Below are positions 33,992-41,981 of a stretch of DNA of 64,000 bases, piece by piece. The notes below the pieces were generated by a model, which saw only the letters and a program-made list of their open reading frames with translations, did not search any database and was not told where the DNA came from. The translations under genes and the position numbers were made by a program. The first letter of the stretch is position 1; each line of letters begins with the position of its first letter. This DNA comes from an uncultured Hungatella sp. (GTDB lineage Bacteria; Bacillota; Clostridia; Lachnospirales; Lachnospiraceae), in assembly GCA_910579515.1 (NCBI GenBank), contig CAJTUV010000015.1, forward strand, positions 9,453 through 73,452. The letters are read 5' to 3'.

Positions 33992-35932
33992 CTATTTTTC
34001 TTTGTTAGCCTCGTACTCTTCCATTGACACATAGTGATCCAGCAAATGCTGTCCTTTGAATCTCAGTTTGGATACGCCAAACGGTGCATACTGAGCCTCA
34101 AACTCATTCAGCTTTGTGGCAATATATGGGCTGACCGTGATGCTGAACGGAATCACAAGAGCATGGTCAATCAGAACAGCCTCAGCCTCAGCAAACGCCT
34201 CAAAACGTGGATTGGTGTCAACCGTAATGGCCTTAGCAGCATCAACCTTATCAAAGTATTCCTGAACGACTGGCGCAGTAGCGGTTCCCTCTGTAATGGC
34301 ATTTGCCATGAATCCATATTTGTACCCGGGGTCATAACCAGACTCGCCCTTGCTTTGATAGAATGGATCAGTCCAGGTCTCTGGGTCTGCATAATCCGCA
34401 CCCCATCCACACTTCATAAACGCATACTTACCAGAGCGGCGAATCTCTGTCAGGAAGTTGTCTGTAGGACCAGCTTCAATGATGATATCAATAAAATCGG
34501 TTCCCAGCAAACTTTCCATCTGCTGCTCTACAACCTGACACTCCTTATCCCAGTTCACAACAGAAGGATTGTAAGGCATCAGCACCTTTACAGGGAAAGT
34601 AACTCCCTCTGCTGCCAGCTCTGTCATAGCTGCTTCCTTGTACTCCACAGCCTTTGCCTCATCAAACGTATTTCCCATATTTGCCATAGCGCCAATGGTA
34701 GTGTAATCCTTACCATCTGCATTAAAAGCAAAATCAAATGGAGTTACTGTGGATAAAATATAATCATCCGGTGAAGTAGGCTCCAGAACCGCCACTTCCT
34801 TTGTCTTGTCCAGGCCCGCAAACAGAGCTTTCCGGAAATTCTCATTGTTTACTGCTTTTCTCCAGTTGTCTGGCTCATACTCGTCCCCAAACTGAGGGTC
34901 AAAGTTAAAGCAGTAGAAATAGGAATAGCTGGTAGACGGACGCTCTCTGCTGACCAGGTTTTTGGTATCCTCACCACTTAACCAGTCATCCAGTAAATCT
35001 GCACTGATCTCTGCCCAGTCAACCTCGCCGCGCTTGATCATTTCCGGTCCAAGAGTATCTGCCTCTGCATTGTAAATTCTCTGAATCTCATCAATAAACA
35101 CATTAGCTGCATCATAGTTAGAAGGATTCTTCTTGTAAACCTGTCTCTCCTGTGGAGAAAACTCAGCCATATAGAAAGCTCCGTTATAATACATCTTGTC
35201 CGCAGCTGTACCAAACTCCTTGCCCAATTCCTCTAACTGCGGGCCATAGGCAGGCATGTACACTACATAAACTAAGGAAGAGATAAAGTAAGGAACCTCT
35301 TTTGCCAGAGTGTAAGTCAGCGTATGGTCGTCCACAGCCTTTACGCCAACCTCAGAAAAGTCGATAGCCGGCCATGTGGTGCCATCCTCGTCCGCACCGC
35401 CATTGTATACCTGTCCATTGTAATACTCTCTGGCATTGGCAATCACGCCAAACAGATTCTGGGCATTGGCGCTTTCATACTCTGGGGTCAGCTCATACTT
35501 TAACGCATCCACAAAATCCTGAGCAGTCACATCCGCTACTTCTGCACCAGTGTTGTCCACCCACTTGGCCTCTCTCAGTTTAAAGGTCCAGGTCAGCGTC
35601 GCCTCATCATAAGTCCACTCCGTAGCCAGTCCTTCCTTCAGCTGTCCGTCAGAATCATACTCTACTAAGGTGTCAATACAGTTTGCCCCTGCCCTCTGCT
35701 CCTCAATGGTAGAGGTCACCAGATAATTCAGCGTAGAAGACTCGCTGGAATACAGTCTCTTATACACTGCAGAACCGCCTTCTCCTGAAGAATCGCCGCC
35801 CTGAGCTGCCCCGCTGCTCTCTCCAGCCGCCTGAGTCTGGTTGGCGTCAGACTTGCCGCCGCATCCGGTAAGAGCGGCCGAAACTGTCATCGCCGTACAT
35901 AGTAATAAGGCCATAAGTCTTTTCTTCTTCAT
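33992..35932 (-). CDS. oppA: Peptide-binding lipoprotein (OppA-like, SBP family 5), system 2
   Basis: 646 residues. Lipoprotein signal with lipobox 'AALTGCGGK' (Cys24), a Gly/Ser/Gln linker, then a family-5 binding domain ('ATEWTYDEATLTWTFKLREA', 'VKAVDDHTLTYTL'). The operon context (ykfB- and ykfC-like genes) suggests cell-wall peptides such as L-Ala-D-Glu-containing tri- or tetrapeptides as ligand. That is inference; the sequence alone shows only a peptide-type binding protein. GGAGG is upstream of the ATG. Confidence 0.91.
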   Translation of the reverse strand: MKKKRLMALLLCTAMTVSAALTGCGGKSDANQTQAAGESSGAAQGGDSSGEGGSAVYKRLYSSESSTLNYLVTSTIEEQRAGANCIDTLVEYDSDGQLKEGLATEWTYDEATLTWTFKLREAKWVDNTGAEVADVTAQDFVDALKYELTPEYESANAQNLFGVIANAREYYNGQVYNGGADEDGTTWPAIDFSEVGVKAVDDHTLTYTLAKEVPYFISSLVYVVYMPAYGPQLEELGKEFGTAADKMYYNGAFYMAEFSPQERQVYKKNPSNYDAANVFIDEIQRIYNAEADTLGPEMIKRGEVDWAEISADLLDDWLSGEDTKNLVSRERPSTSYSYFYCFNFDPQFGDEYEPDNWRKAVNNENFRKALFAGLDKTKEVAVLEPTSPDDYILSTVTPFDFAFNADGKDYTTIGAMANMGNTFDEAKAVEYKEAAMTELAAEGVTFPVKVLMPYNPSVVNWDKECQVVEQQMESLLGTDFIDIIIEAGPTDNFLTEIRRSGKYAFMKCGWGADYADPETWTDPFYQSKGESGYDPGYKYGFMANAITEGTATAPVVQEYFDKVDAAKAITVDTNPRFEAFAEAEAVLIDHALVIPFSITVSPYIATKLNEFEAQYAPFGVSKLRFKGQHLLDHYVSMEEYEANKEK

Positions 35933-36017
35933 AAATTCTCCTCCATTTCCTTTTGGCTATTGGCTAATCCCTTTTGGGAGTAACTCCGTTTTCATTCCTT
36001 CTATAATATAATGTCCC

Positions 36018-37100
36018 CTAAAAAAAGCCAGGCACTCTTGTGATTCCAAGTCCATATGCCTCGTTCATATAAATCTTACTTCCCTCATACACAGGTCCCC
36101 CTTCATAAGGGTCTTCTCTGCACAAAGACGGGCCGTCTAAATCCGCCCTGGTTATAATTCCCTTGGCTGCCGCCAGATGAGCCGCCGCGCTGACCGCAAT
36201 TTTGCTTTCCAGCATACAGCCGATCATGCACTCCACTCCGAAGCTCTCTGCGATTCCACAGATTTTCAGAGCTTGATAGATTCCCCCAGTCTTCATCAGT
36301 TTGATATTAATCAGATCTGCTGCTCTTTTTTGAATGATCCGAATGGCGTCCTCTACAGAAAACACACTTTCATCTGCCAGAATCGGGGTATACACCTGGC
36401 TGGTCACATACCTCATTCCCTGAAAGTCATGGGCATTTACAGGCTGCTCCACCAAATCCATCTCAATCCCCAAATCCTCCATCTTTCGGATAATCCGCAC
36501 CGCCTCTTTGGGACTCCAGCCCTGATTGGCGTCAATTCTCAGTCTGACAGACGGTCCCACAGCCTGACGGATCGCTCTAATCCTCTCAACATCCTTTAAG
36601 CCTTCCTTCCCCACCTTGATCTTTAGGATTCCAAATCCCTGATCCACGGCTCTTAAGCTATCTTTTACCATCTCGTCAATCCCATTTACGCTGATGGTCA
36701 AATCTGTCTCTATCTCAGACCGCTTCCCTCCCAGTACCTTGTATAGAGGCTTTTTACAGGACTTTGCAAATAAATCATAGACCGCCATGTCCACAGCCGC
36801 CTTGGCAGAAGTATTTTTCAAGATACATCCATGAAGCTTTTCCATGACGCCATCCAAATTCTCAATGTCCATCCCCACCAGATTGGGGGCGATAAACTCC
36901 TCAATAGCTCCTTTGACAGAAGCCTTGGTGTCTCCGGTAATGACCGCCGTAGGCGGAGCCTCACCGAATCCCTCCTGCCCATCCTCTGTCACAATACGGA
37001 CTATAATATCGTTGACACAGTCCACAGTCCGAAGGGCTGTCTTAAAAGGTGTAACCAGTGGAATGTTCACTTCCCCTGTCTCAATCTTTACAATTCTCAT
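36018..37100 (-). CDS. ykfB: Dipeptide epimerase (L-Ala-D/L-Glu epimerase, YkfB/YcjG type)
   Basis: 360 residues, enolase superfamily. The Lys pair is in 'ILKIKVG' and 'LINIKLMKTGG', metal ligands in 'RIDANQGW', 'LVEQPV' and 'ILADESVF', all characteristic of the muconate-lactonizing subgroup with a dipeptide epimerase active site. It converts L-Ala-D-Glu from cell-wall peptides to L-Ala-L-Glu so that ordinary peptidases can split it. It overlaps the serine hydrolase gene upstream by ATGA and is 85 bases from oppA. Confidence 0.88.
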   Translation of the reverse strand: MRIVKIETGEVNIPLVTPFKTALRTVDCVNDIIVRIVTEDGQEGFGEAPPTAVITGDTKASVKGAIEEFIAPNLVGMDIENLDGVMEKLHGCILKNTSAKAAVDMAVYDLFAKSCKKPLYKVLGGKRSEIETDLTISVNGIDEMVKDSLRAVDQGFGILKIKVGKEGLKDVERIRAIRQAVGPSVRLRIDANQGWSPKEAVRIIRKMEDLGIEMDLVEQPVNAHDFQGMRYVTSQVYTPILADESVFSVEDAIRIIQKRAADLINIKLMKTGGIYQALKICGIAESFGVECMIGCMLESKIAVSAAAHLAAAKGIITRADLDGPSLCREDPYEGGPVYEGSKIYMNEAYGLGITRVPGFF

Positions 37101-37879
37101 GATTTTTCCTGTCCTCTCCTATATAAATCCAGAGAAATCTCAGCCATAGCCCTGTCAAATGCAGGGGTATCGGTTTCATTCCCGCAAAAACAGACAACAA
37201 ACGGCTCTCTTCCATAGATAATCCCCACATCATGAGTAATCCCGGTGTCTTCTCCTGTCTTATGAGCAATCTCAGGCTCCTCAGAAAGAGCCTGAAGATA
37301 AAACGGAATCTTTCCATTAAGCTGCTGATTCTTCAGAATGTCCACCATTCTCTTGCTTGCCTCACTACTGACCAAAGTCCCCTCATACAGCCTTTCAAAA
37401 AGCGCTCCTGTCTCCCTGGCTGTGATCAGATTCTGAATCCCCTGCCTAGCCATCTCAACATCATACATCTTTCTGCGAAGCAACGCTTCCTTAAACCCCA
37501 GCTTCCGAATCCCCTTATTGATCTCTTCCATGCCCAAAAGGTCAATCAAAACATTGGTAGCCGTATTGTCACTGAAAATAATCATCAAGGTAATCAAGTC
37601 CATTACCGTGACCTGCAGTCCCTCGTGCATATAAGCCACAGCTCCACAAGAAGGCACATAATCCTCTTTTCTCATAACTATCATCTGAGTTTCCTTAAGA
37701 CTTCCCTCATGGATTCTCTGAAACGCCGTTGCCATAATATATAATTTAATCACACTGGCCGCCGTCATCTTCTCCTGAGAGCCATATTCCATCCTCTCTC
37801 CTGTGACCAGATTGTGATAGTAAAAGCCGATCTTTCCCGAAAGGTTCTTAAGTTTCTCTTCCAGTTCCTGGAGCATCAT
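37097..37879 (-). CDS. Class A beta-lactamase-fold serine hydrolase, paralogue 2
   Basis: 260 residues with S42-x-x-K45 ('ASVIK'), SDN ('IIFSDNTATN') and a true KTG ('IAHKTGED'). No signal peptide, so it should act inside the cell, unlike secreted beta-lactamases. It is the first gene of the muropeptide operon, directly behind promoter 37993-38028 and in front of the epimerase gene. It could trim stem peptides or hydrolyse D-Ala or lactam-like muropeptide products. Paralogue 1 is at 28138-28983; the two are diverged rather than a recent duplication. Confidence 0.85.
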   Translation of the reverse strand: MMLQELEEKLKNLSGKIGFYYHNLVTGERMEYGSQEKMTAASVIKLYIMATAFQRIHEGSLKETQMIVMRKEDYVPSCGAVAYMHEGLQVTVMDLITLMIIFSDNTATNVLIDLLGMEEINKGIRKLGFKEALLRRKMYDVEMARQGIQNLITARETGALFERLYEGTLVSSEASKRMVDILKNQQLNGKIPFYLQALSEEPEIAHKTGEDTGITHDVGIIYGREPFVVCFCGNETDTPAFDRAMAEISLDLYRRGQEKS

Positions 37880-37992
37880 ATCTCATAATCCTCGCCTGTC
37901 TCAATAAATATGATAAAAAAAGAGGCACTGCTCCCGTAATTTGCAGCTACCTCATTGCACCTGTCTTTCTCTTGTCGATATAAACTTAAATG

Positions 37993-38028
37993 TACTATAT
38001 AGTATAAAGGTTTTTTGAAAAAAATCAA
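37993..38028 (-). promoter_or_regulatory. Promoter and palindromic operator of the muropeptide operon
   Basis: Minus strand TTGATT (38023-38028), 16-base spacer, TATACT (38001-38006). A perfect 12-bp palindrome TACTATATAGTA (37993-38004) overlaps the -10 element, a typical repressor position. The neighbouring GntR protein is the natural candidate. The rest of the gap 37880-38061 is leader with nothing else recognised. Confidence 0.6.
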
Positions 38029-38061
38029 GTCCTATTTCAAATACTTTATCAAATCACTGTA

Positions 38062-38769
38062 TTAAATATCAAACTTCCCTTCCGGATCCTCTTCCTCAAA
38101 ATATTCCCGATACTCTACATCAATCTGATGCCGCATTCGTTTCATACTAAAATACAAATGATCCTTTAACGCCTTTTCCATCCCCGCAATCCGTTTTTTC
38201 TCCAACAGCTCTACCAGATTCTCATGCTCCTCAATTATCCTGGTAAAATCCGTCTCGGTCACAAAATCCAGCATTCGAAACCTGGTATAATGGAGCTGTT
38301 GCTCTTGAAGCATCTCCCACAGCTTCGTCTTTTTTGTAGCCTCAAACCAAATACCATGGAGCTGTGCATCCAGACGGTAAAACTGTTCTGGCTTAAAATC
38401 CGCTGTTTGAATCAAAGCCTTCTGTTTACGCAGCATATAAAAAATATCTTCCATGATAAGAGGCGTGGCAATCTGGGAAAAATCCCGCATAACCATTGTT
38501 TCTACTGCCACCCGCATATAAATCATCTGCTTAATATTGCTCAGATTCAGAAGGGTCACATAAATTCCCCTGTAAGGCACTGTAATCACAAATCCCTGTT
38601 CCTGCAGCATACGAAGAGCGTCCCGAACCGGCGTCCTGGAAACCGAAAACCTCTCACAAATCTCATTCTCTTTAATCACCTGCCCAGGTTTTAACTCTAA
38701 ATCCAGAATTTCCTTCTTCAAAACCTGATAAACCATATCCTCTCGATTCTTAAAAGTTACCTCTTCCAT
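38062..38769 (-). CDS. GntR-family regulator, FadR/FCD subgroup
   Basis: 235 residues. Winged HTH at about 8-75 ('VIKENEICERFSVSRTPVRD' then 'ALRMLQEQGFV') and an all-helical FCD ligand domain behind it, with acidic and histidine residues ('RLDAQLHGIWF', 'EEHENLVELL') in the usual metal/acid-binding region. I use ATG 38769: the protein family begins there, and the region upstream contains a hairpin. A GTG at 38886 would add 39 unrelated residues. FCD regulators often sense organic acids such as uronates, fitting kduI upstream, but it also directly precedes the muropeptide operon. Confidence 0.87.
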   Translation of the reverse strand: MEEVTFKNREDMVYQVLKKEILDLELKPGQVIKENEICERFSVSRTPVRDALRMLQEQGFVITVPYRGIYVTLLNLSNIKQMIYMRVAVETMVMRDFSQIATPLIMEDIFYMLRKQKALIQTADFKPEQFYRLDAQLHGIWFEATKKTKLWEMLQEQQLHYTRFRMLDFVTETDFTRIIEEHENLVELLEKKRIAGMEKALKDHLYFSMKRMRHQIDVEYREYFEEEDPEGKFDI

Positions 38770-38824
38770 GTCCGCCTGCCTTTCCGTCTTCTGAAGCCAT
38801 CCTCCATCCAGCGACAAACCAGCC

Positions 38825-38872
38825 AGAAAGAGAGCACAATAGCCCCTGGGGGTTTTACTGTACTCTCTTTCT
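38825..38872. other. Perfect 10-bp hairpin between kduI and gntR
   Basis: AGAAAGAGAG (38825-38834) and its complement (38863-38872) close a loop containing CCCC/GGGG. No U-tract. Possible processing or attenuation site separating kduI from gntR expression. Confidence 0.5.
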
Positions 38873-38894
38873 GCCAGACTAATCACGGCTTACC

Positions 38895-39737
38895 TTACTT
38901 AAGCTTTGTAGCTTCCAAATTATCCATATCGTCAAAAGCCTGATTCTCCCCGCCCATAGCCCAGATAAAGGTATAGTTGGAAGTACCCGCTCCTGAATGA
39001 ATACTCCAGGACGGGCTGATCACAGCTTCCTCATTCTTCATAACAATATGTCTCGTCTCCTCAGGCTCTCCCATCAAATGGAACACCACATGATTTTCTG
39101 GAATCTCAAAATACATATAGATTTCCATGCGGCGTTCATGAGTGTGGCAAGGCATGGTATTCCAGATGCTTCCCTCATCCAAAACCGTCATTCCCATAGA
39201 AAGCTGGCAGGTCTTTAGAACATCTGGATGAATAAACTGATTAATGGTTCTCTTGTTCGCCGCCTTCTGTTCTCCTAAATTCCTTTTCGCCGCATCTTTG
39301 ATTGAAATAAATGTGGTCTTATAAGAAGTGTGAGCCGGCGCGCTGACCATATAAAACTTGGCAGGATTCTCAGGGTCATCACTGGAGAATAACACCTTCT
39401 TTGTCCCCTTGGTAATATACAGACAATCCTTAAAGCCCAGAGCAAACGTCTCCTCATCCGCCTGAATCTTACCAGAACCGCCGATATTAAAGATACCGAT
39501 TTCCCGGCGCTCTAAAAAATAATCCGTGCCAAAATTCTTCCAACAGTCAATGCCCTTGTCAATAGACACGTTTTCTGTCGTTGGCATACATCCCAGAGTC
39601 ACCATCCGATCCACATGAGAATATACGGCATGGACCTCATTGGGCGCATACAAGTCCTGAATCAAAAACTCATTTCTCATTTCCTCTGTGGTATAGCGTT
39701 TTACATCCTTCTGGTTTGCAGAGTAGCGAACATCCAT
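38895..39737 (-). CDS. kduI: 5-dehydro-4-deoxy-D-glucuronate isomerase
   Basis: Cupin isomerase converting the unsaturated-uronate product 5-keto-4-deoxyuronate to 2,5-diketo-3-deoxygluconate in pectin and glycosaminoglycan breakdown. 280 residues, normal length. Zinc ligands are visible in 'MPCHTHERRMEIYMYF' (two His and Glu) and 'SWSIHSGAGTS' (His). The ATG at 39737 has AGGAGG eight bases upstream. The next pathway enzyme, kduD, and polysaccharide lyases are not in the window, so the gene works with unlinked genes. Promoter and palindromic operator lie directly upstream. Confidence 0.94.
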   Translation of the reverse strand: MDVRYSANQKDVKRYTTEEMRNEFLIQDLYAPNEVHAVYSHVDRMVTLGCMPTTENVSIDKGIDCWKNFGTDYFLERREIGIFNIGGSGKIQADEETFALGFKDCLYITKGTKKVLFSSDDPENPAKFYMVSAPAHTSYKTTFISIKDAAKRNLGEQKAANKRTINQFIHPDVLKTCQLSMGMTVLDEGSIWNTMPCHTHERRMEIYMYFEIPENHVVFHLMGEPEETRHIVMKNEEAVISPSWSIHSGAGTSNYTFIWAMGGENQAFDDMDNLEATKLK

Positions 39738-39768
39738 TTTCAATTCCTCCTGTTATATGTTTGTATAT

Positions 39769-39821
39769 TTTGTATACAAATTTGGTATTTTCATTATACC
39801 CTGTCTCTTCCTATCCTGCAA
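39769..39821 (-). promoter_or_regulatory. kduI promoter with GntR-type palindromic operator
   Basis: Minus strand TTGCAG (39816-39821), 17-base spacer, perfect TATAAT (39793-39798). Just downstream of the expected start point is the perfect palindrome TTTGTATACAAA (39769-39780), the symmetrical 'TNGTNNACNA' form bound by FadR/FCD-type GntR regulators. The GntR gene at 38062 is the second gene of this unit, which suggests autoregulation. Confidence 0.72.
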
Positions 39822-39845
39822 TGTGCACTTCCCATAAAGAAATCT

Positions 39846-40925
39846 CTATTTTTTAGTGGTTTTGCGCAAAAACAGGACTCCCTCTGCCCTTTTCTTTTGA
39901 TACACATGCCAGGGATATACAAAAATCACCATTAAAGCAAACGCCCCTATACTGACAAGAAGGCTTACCTTATGACCGGGCATTGTATGTCTTGGAATGT
40001 ACATCTGCCCTGTAACCTTTGCAATCCCTTCCAAAACCCAATAAATCGCAAAAGTCTGGGCAGAAAACATGGGCAGAGAATAACGTCCACAATATTCCCA
40101 GAATTTCCAGTTTTTGCACAAAAAGGCTGTAAACACCAAGGAAGCGGAGCCTAAAAATGCCACCAAAAAGAAGAATGGTCCTGGGGAATACGTACAGTCG
40201 CACATATTCACATACCCATACATTCTGGGCCCAAAGTAGTAACTGAGCCAGGTGCAAAACGGAATCAAAAACCACACCAGGCTGCCCGTCCTTTCCAGCA
40301 GCTTCGTCTTTGTCGTATAATATCCGGCAATCAGAAACACGGCTGCGCACACCCCTGTATCCATTTTCCACGGAAGGCGGTGAAACATCGGGAAAATCGT
40401 TCTGAAAACGTCATTAACCTGATTCATATTCACAGCCGCCCATCCTAAGAACAAGAGACTATAGCAGCGGACCCAGAGCGGTCTCTGCCCCAAGATCCGA
40501 AACCACAGATATGCAAAAAGCTCTGCCATAAACAGCCCCATCAAAAACCATATCTGACCGACATACAGCTCCACCGGCTGCCCATAGTAAAAAATCCACA
40601 ATAGTATGTCCTTCCACCCACGGTCTAAAACCGGCTGGCGGTAATCCGGTCTGATCATACAGATGCAAAGGCCAATAAACGTAACAATCAAATAGGGAAC
40701 GACCCTTTTTTTCCATTTATCCTTCAGAAATTCAGGCAGTCCCTTATATTTCTCCGGCCTAAACGTCATTCCTGACAAAAAGAAAAAGACAGGCATGTGA
40801 AACATAAAGATCCAATAAGCCCATATAGAATCCCTGTCCAGCACATGAGCAAACACTACCAAAAACAGTGCAAATCCTTTCGCCACATCAATCTCTGTTC
40901 TGCGATCCAAAGCCCTTGTTTCCAT
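39846..40925 (-). CDS. Membrane acyltransferase family 3 protein
   Basis: 359 residues, about ten membrane helices. N-terminal 'RRTEIDVAKGFALFLVVFAH' and 'IFMFHMPVFFFLSGMTFR' carry the conserved histidine and Phe-rich signature of the OafA/NodX acyltransferase-3 family, which O-acetylate or succinylate surface sugars and wall polymers. There is no adjacent glycan cluster to name a substrate. Its stop lies just upstream of the kduI promoter, and no terminator was noticed between. Confidence 0.83.
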   Translation of the reverse strand: METRALDRRTEIDVAKGFALFLVVFAHVLDRDSIWAYWIFMFHMPVFFFLSGMTFRPEKYKGLPEFLKDKWKKRVVPYLIVTFIGLCICMIRPDYRQPVLDRGWKDILLWIFYYGQPVELYVGQIWFLMGLFMAELFAYLWFRILGQRPLWVRCYSLLFLGWAAVNMNQVNDVFRTIFPMFHRLPWKMDTGVCAAVFLIAGYYTTKTKLLERTGSLVWFLIPFCTWLSYYFGPRMYGYVNMCDCTYSPGPFFFLVAFLGSASLVFTAFLCKNWKFWEYCGRYSLPMFSAQTFAIYWVLEGIAKVTGQMYIPRHTMPGHKVSLLVSIGAFALMVIFVYPWHVYQKKRAEGVLFLRKTTKK

Positions 40926-40955
40926 TGTCTGATTCCCCTCTATCTCAGTCTTCCT

Positions 40956-41636
40956 CTATCTGGAAGGTACCATTCGAATAATTCGTCCTGCAAATTCATT
41001 GAAATTCTGAGTCTGAAGAATCACCCTTCCCGGGCCCGTCAGTTTCGTCAAGAACATTCCTTCCCCACCCAGGAAGATATTTTTGAGCCCCTTCACCATC
41101 TCAATCTCATATCTTACAGTCTTCTCAAACCCGACCACATTTCCGGTATCCACCTTTATTACTTCTCCGGGTCTCAAATATTTTTCCACCTTATCTCCGT
41201 CGATTTCCAAAAATACCATGCCGCTTCCAGAAATATCCTGAAGAATAAAACCCTCGCCGCCAAATAAACCAGCAGAAAATTTCTTGGTAAAGGCCACGTT
41301 AAGATTCACTGTTTCCTGTGCACAGAGAAACGCCCCCTTTTGACAAATCATACCGCCGCAGGCTCCTATATCAACGGGAAGCAATTCTCCCGCAACCGTA
41401 GAGGCAAATGCCACTACAGCCCCGCTCTTTTCTGCCTTGTAAGTAGCCATAAAGAGAGATTCTCCTGAAAACATTCTGCCAATGCTCTTTCCCAGACCGC
41501 CTCTCATGTTAGAATCCATGGCAATCCCTTCCGTCATCCATGCCATTCCTCCAGACTGCGTATACACAGATTCCCCCGCCGCGTCAAAAGTAATTTCTAC
41601 TGCTGGCATAGTACTTCCAATTAGTTGATACCGCAT
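40956..41636 (-). CDS. TIGR00266/AIM24-family protein
   Basis: 226 residues, all beta, Gly-rich repeats ('AWMTEGIAMDSNMRGGLGKS', 'LFGGEGFILQDISGSG', 'FLGGEGMFLTKLTGPG'). This is the AIM24/TIGR00266 family; molecular function is not established, although roles at membranes are suspected. The ATG at 41636 has GGAGG eight bases upstream. Thirty bases separate it from the acyltransferase gene. Confidence 0.87.
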   Translation of the reverse strand: MRYQLIGSTMPAVEITFDAAGESVYTQSGGMAWMTEGIAMDSNMRGGLGKSIGRMFSGESLFMATYKAEKSGAVVAFASTVAGELLPVDIGACGGMICQKGAFLCAQETVNLNVAFTKKFSAGLFGGEGFILQDISGSGMVFLEIDGDKVEKYLRPGEVIKVDTGNVVGFEKTVRYEIEMVKGLKNIFLGGEGMFLTKLTGPGRVILQTQNFNEFAGRIIRMVPSR

Positions 41637-41691
41637 AATCAATCCCTCCGTTCAAATTCCCATAATTTTGCTACACTCTTACGTCTAAATA

Positions 41692-41725
41692 TAGAAAAAG
41701 CTTCGAAATATACTTTCGAAGCTTT
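41692..41725 (-). terminator. Terminator of tRNA-Arg
   Basis: Perfect 12-bp stem TTTCGAAGCTTT/AAAGCTTCGAAA (arms 41697-41708 and 41714-41725) followed on the minus strand by TTTTTC. Confidence 0.85.
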
Positions 41726-41727
41726 AC

Positions 41728-41800
41728 GTGCGCGAGAGGATTCGAACCCCCGACACCTTGGTCCGTAGCCAAGTGCTCTATCCAGCTGAGCTACGCACAC
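41728..41800 (-). tRNA. tRNA-Arg (anticodon ACG)
   Basis: 73 bases forming a full cloverleaf. Acceptor GTGTGCG/CGCGCAC, anticodon stem CTTGG/CCAAG enclosing CTACGGA, T-loop TTCGAAT. CCA is not encoded. Consensus promoter upstream (41833-41861) and terminator downstream: a monocistronic tRNA gene. Confidence 0.96.
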
Positions 41801-41832
41801 CTATTCTTTTTGTTCTTACCAGAACGTAAGTT

Positions 41833-41861
41833 ATTATAATCTTTTTAGCAAAATCTGTCAA
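41833..41861 (-). promoter_or_regulatory. Consensus promoter of tRNA-Arg
   Basis: Perfect TTGACA (41856-41861) and perfect TATAAT (41833-41838) with a 17-base spacer, as expected for a strong stable-RNA promoter. Confidence 0.9.
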
Positions 41862-41909
41862 GCATTTTTTTGAACTTCTCTAAGCTACAGCCCACATTCA
41901 TTTCACAAA

Positions 41910-41962
41910 AGACGCCTGGGAGTAACCGCAAAACATCTGAAACGTTTTCCAGTCCCCCAGGC
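41910..41962 (-). terminator. Probable glpK terminator
   Basis: GCCTGGG (41914-41920) and CCCAGGC (41956-41962) stem with an inner AAAACGTTTC...TTTT pairing, about 20 bases after the glpK stop; a short GTCTTTTG follows on the minus strand. Confidence 0.6.
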
Positions 41963-41981
41963 AAAGCGTACTGTTCCTATT

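Noticed and set aside
38770..38886. GTG start adding 39 residues to the GntR regulator
   Set aside because: The extra residues do not resemble a GntR N-terminus and the interval contains a 10-bp perfect hairpin.
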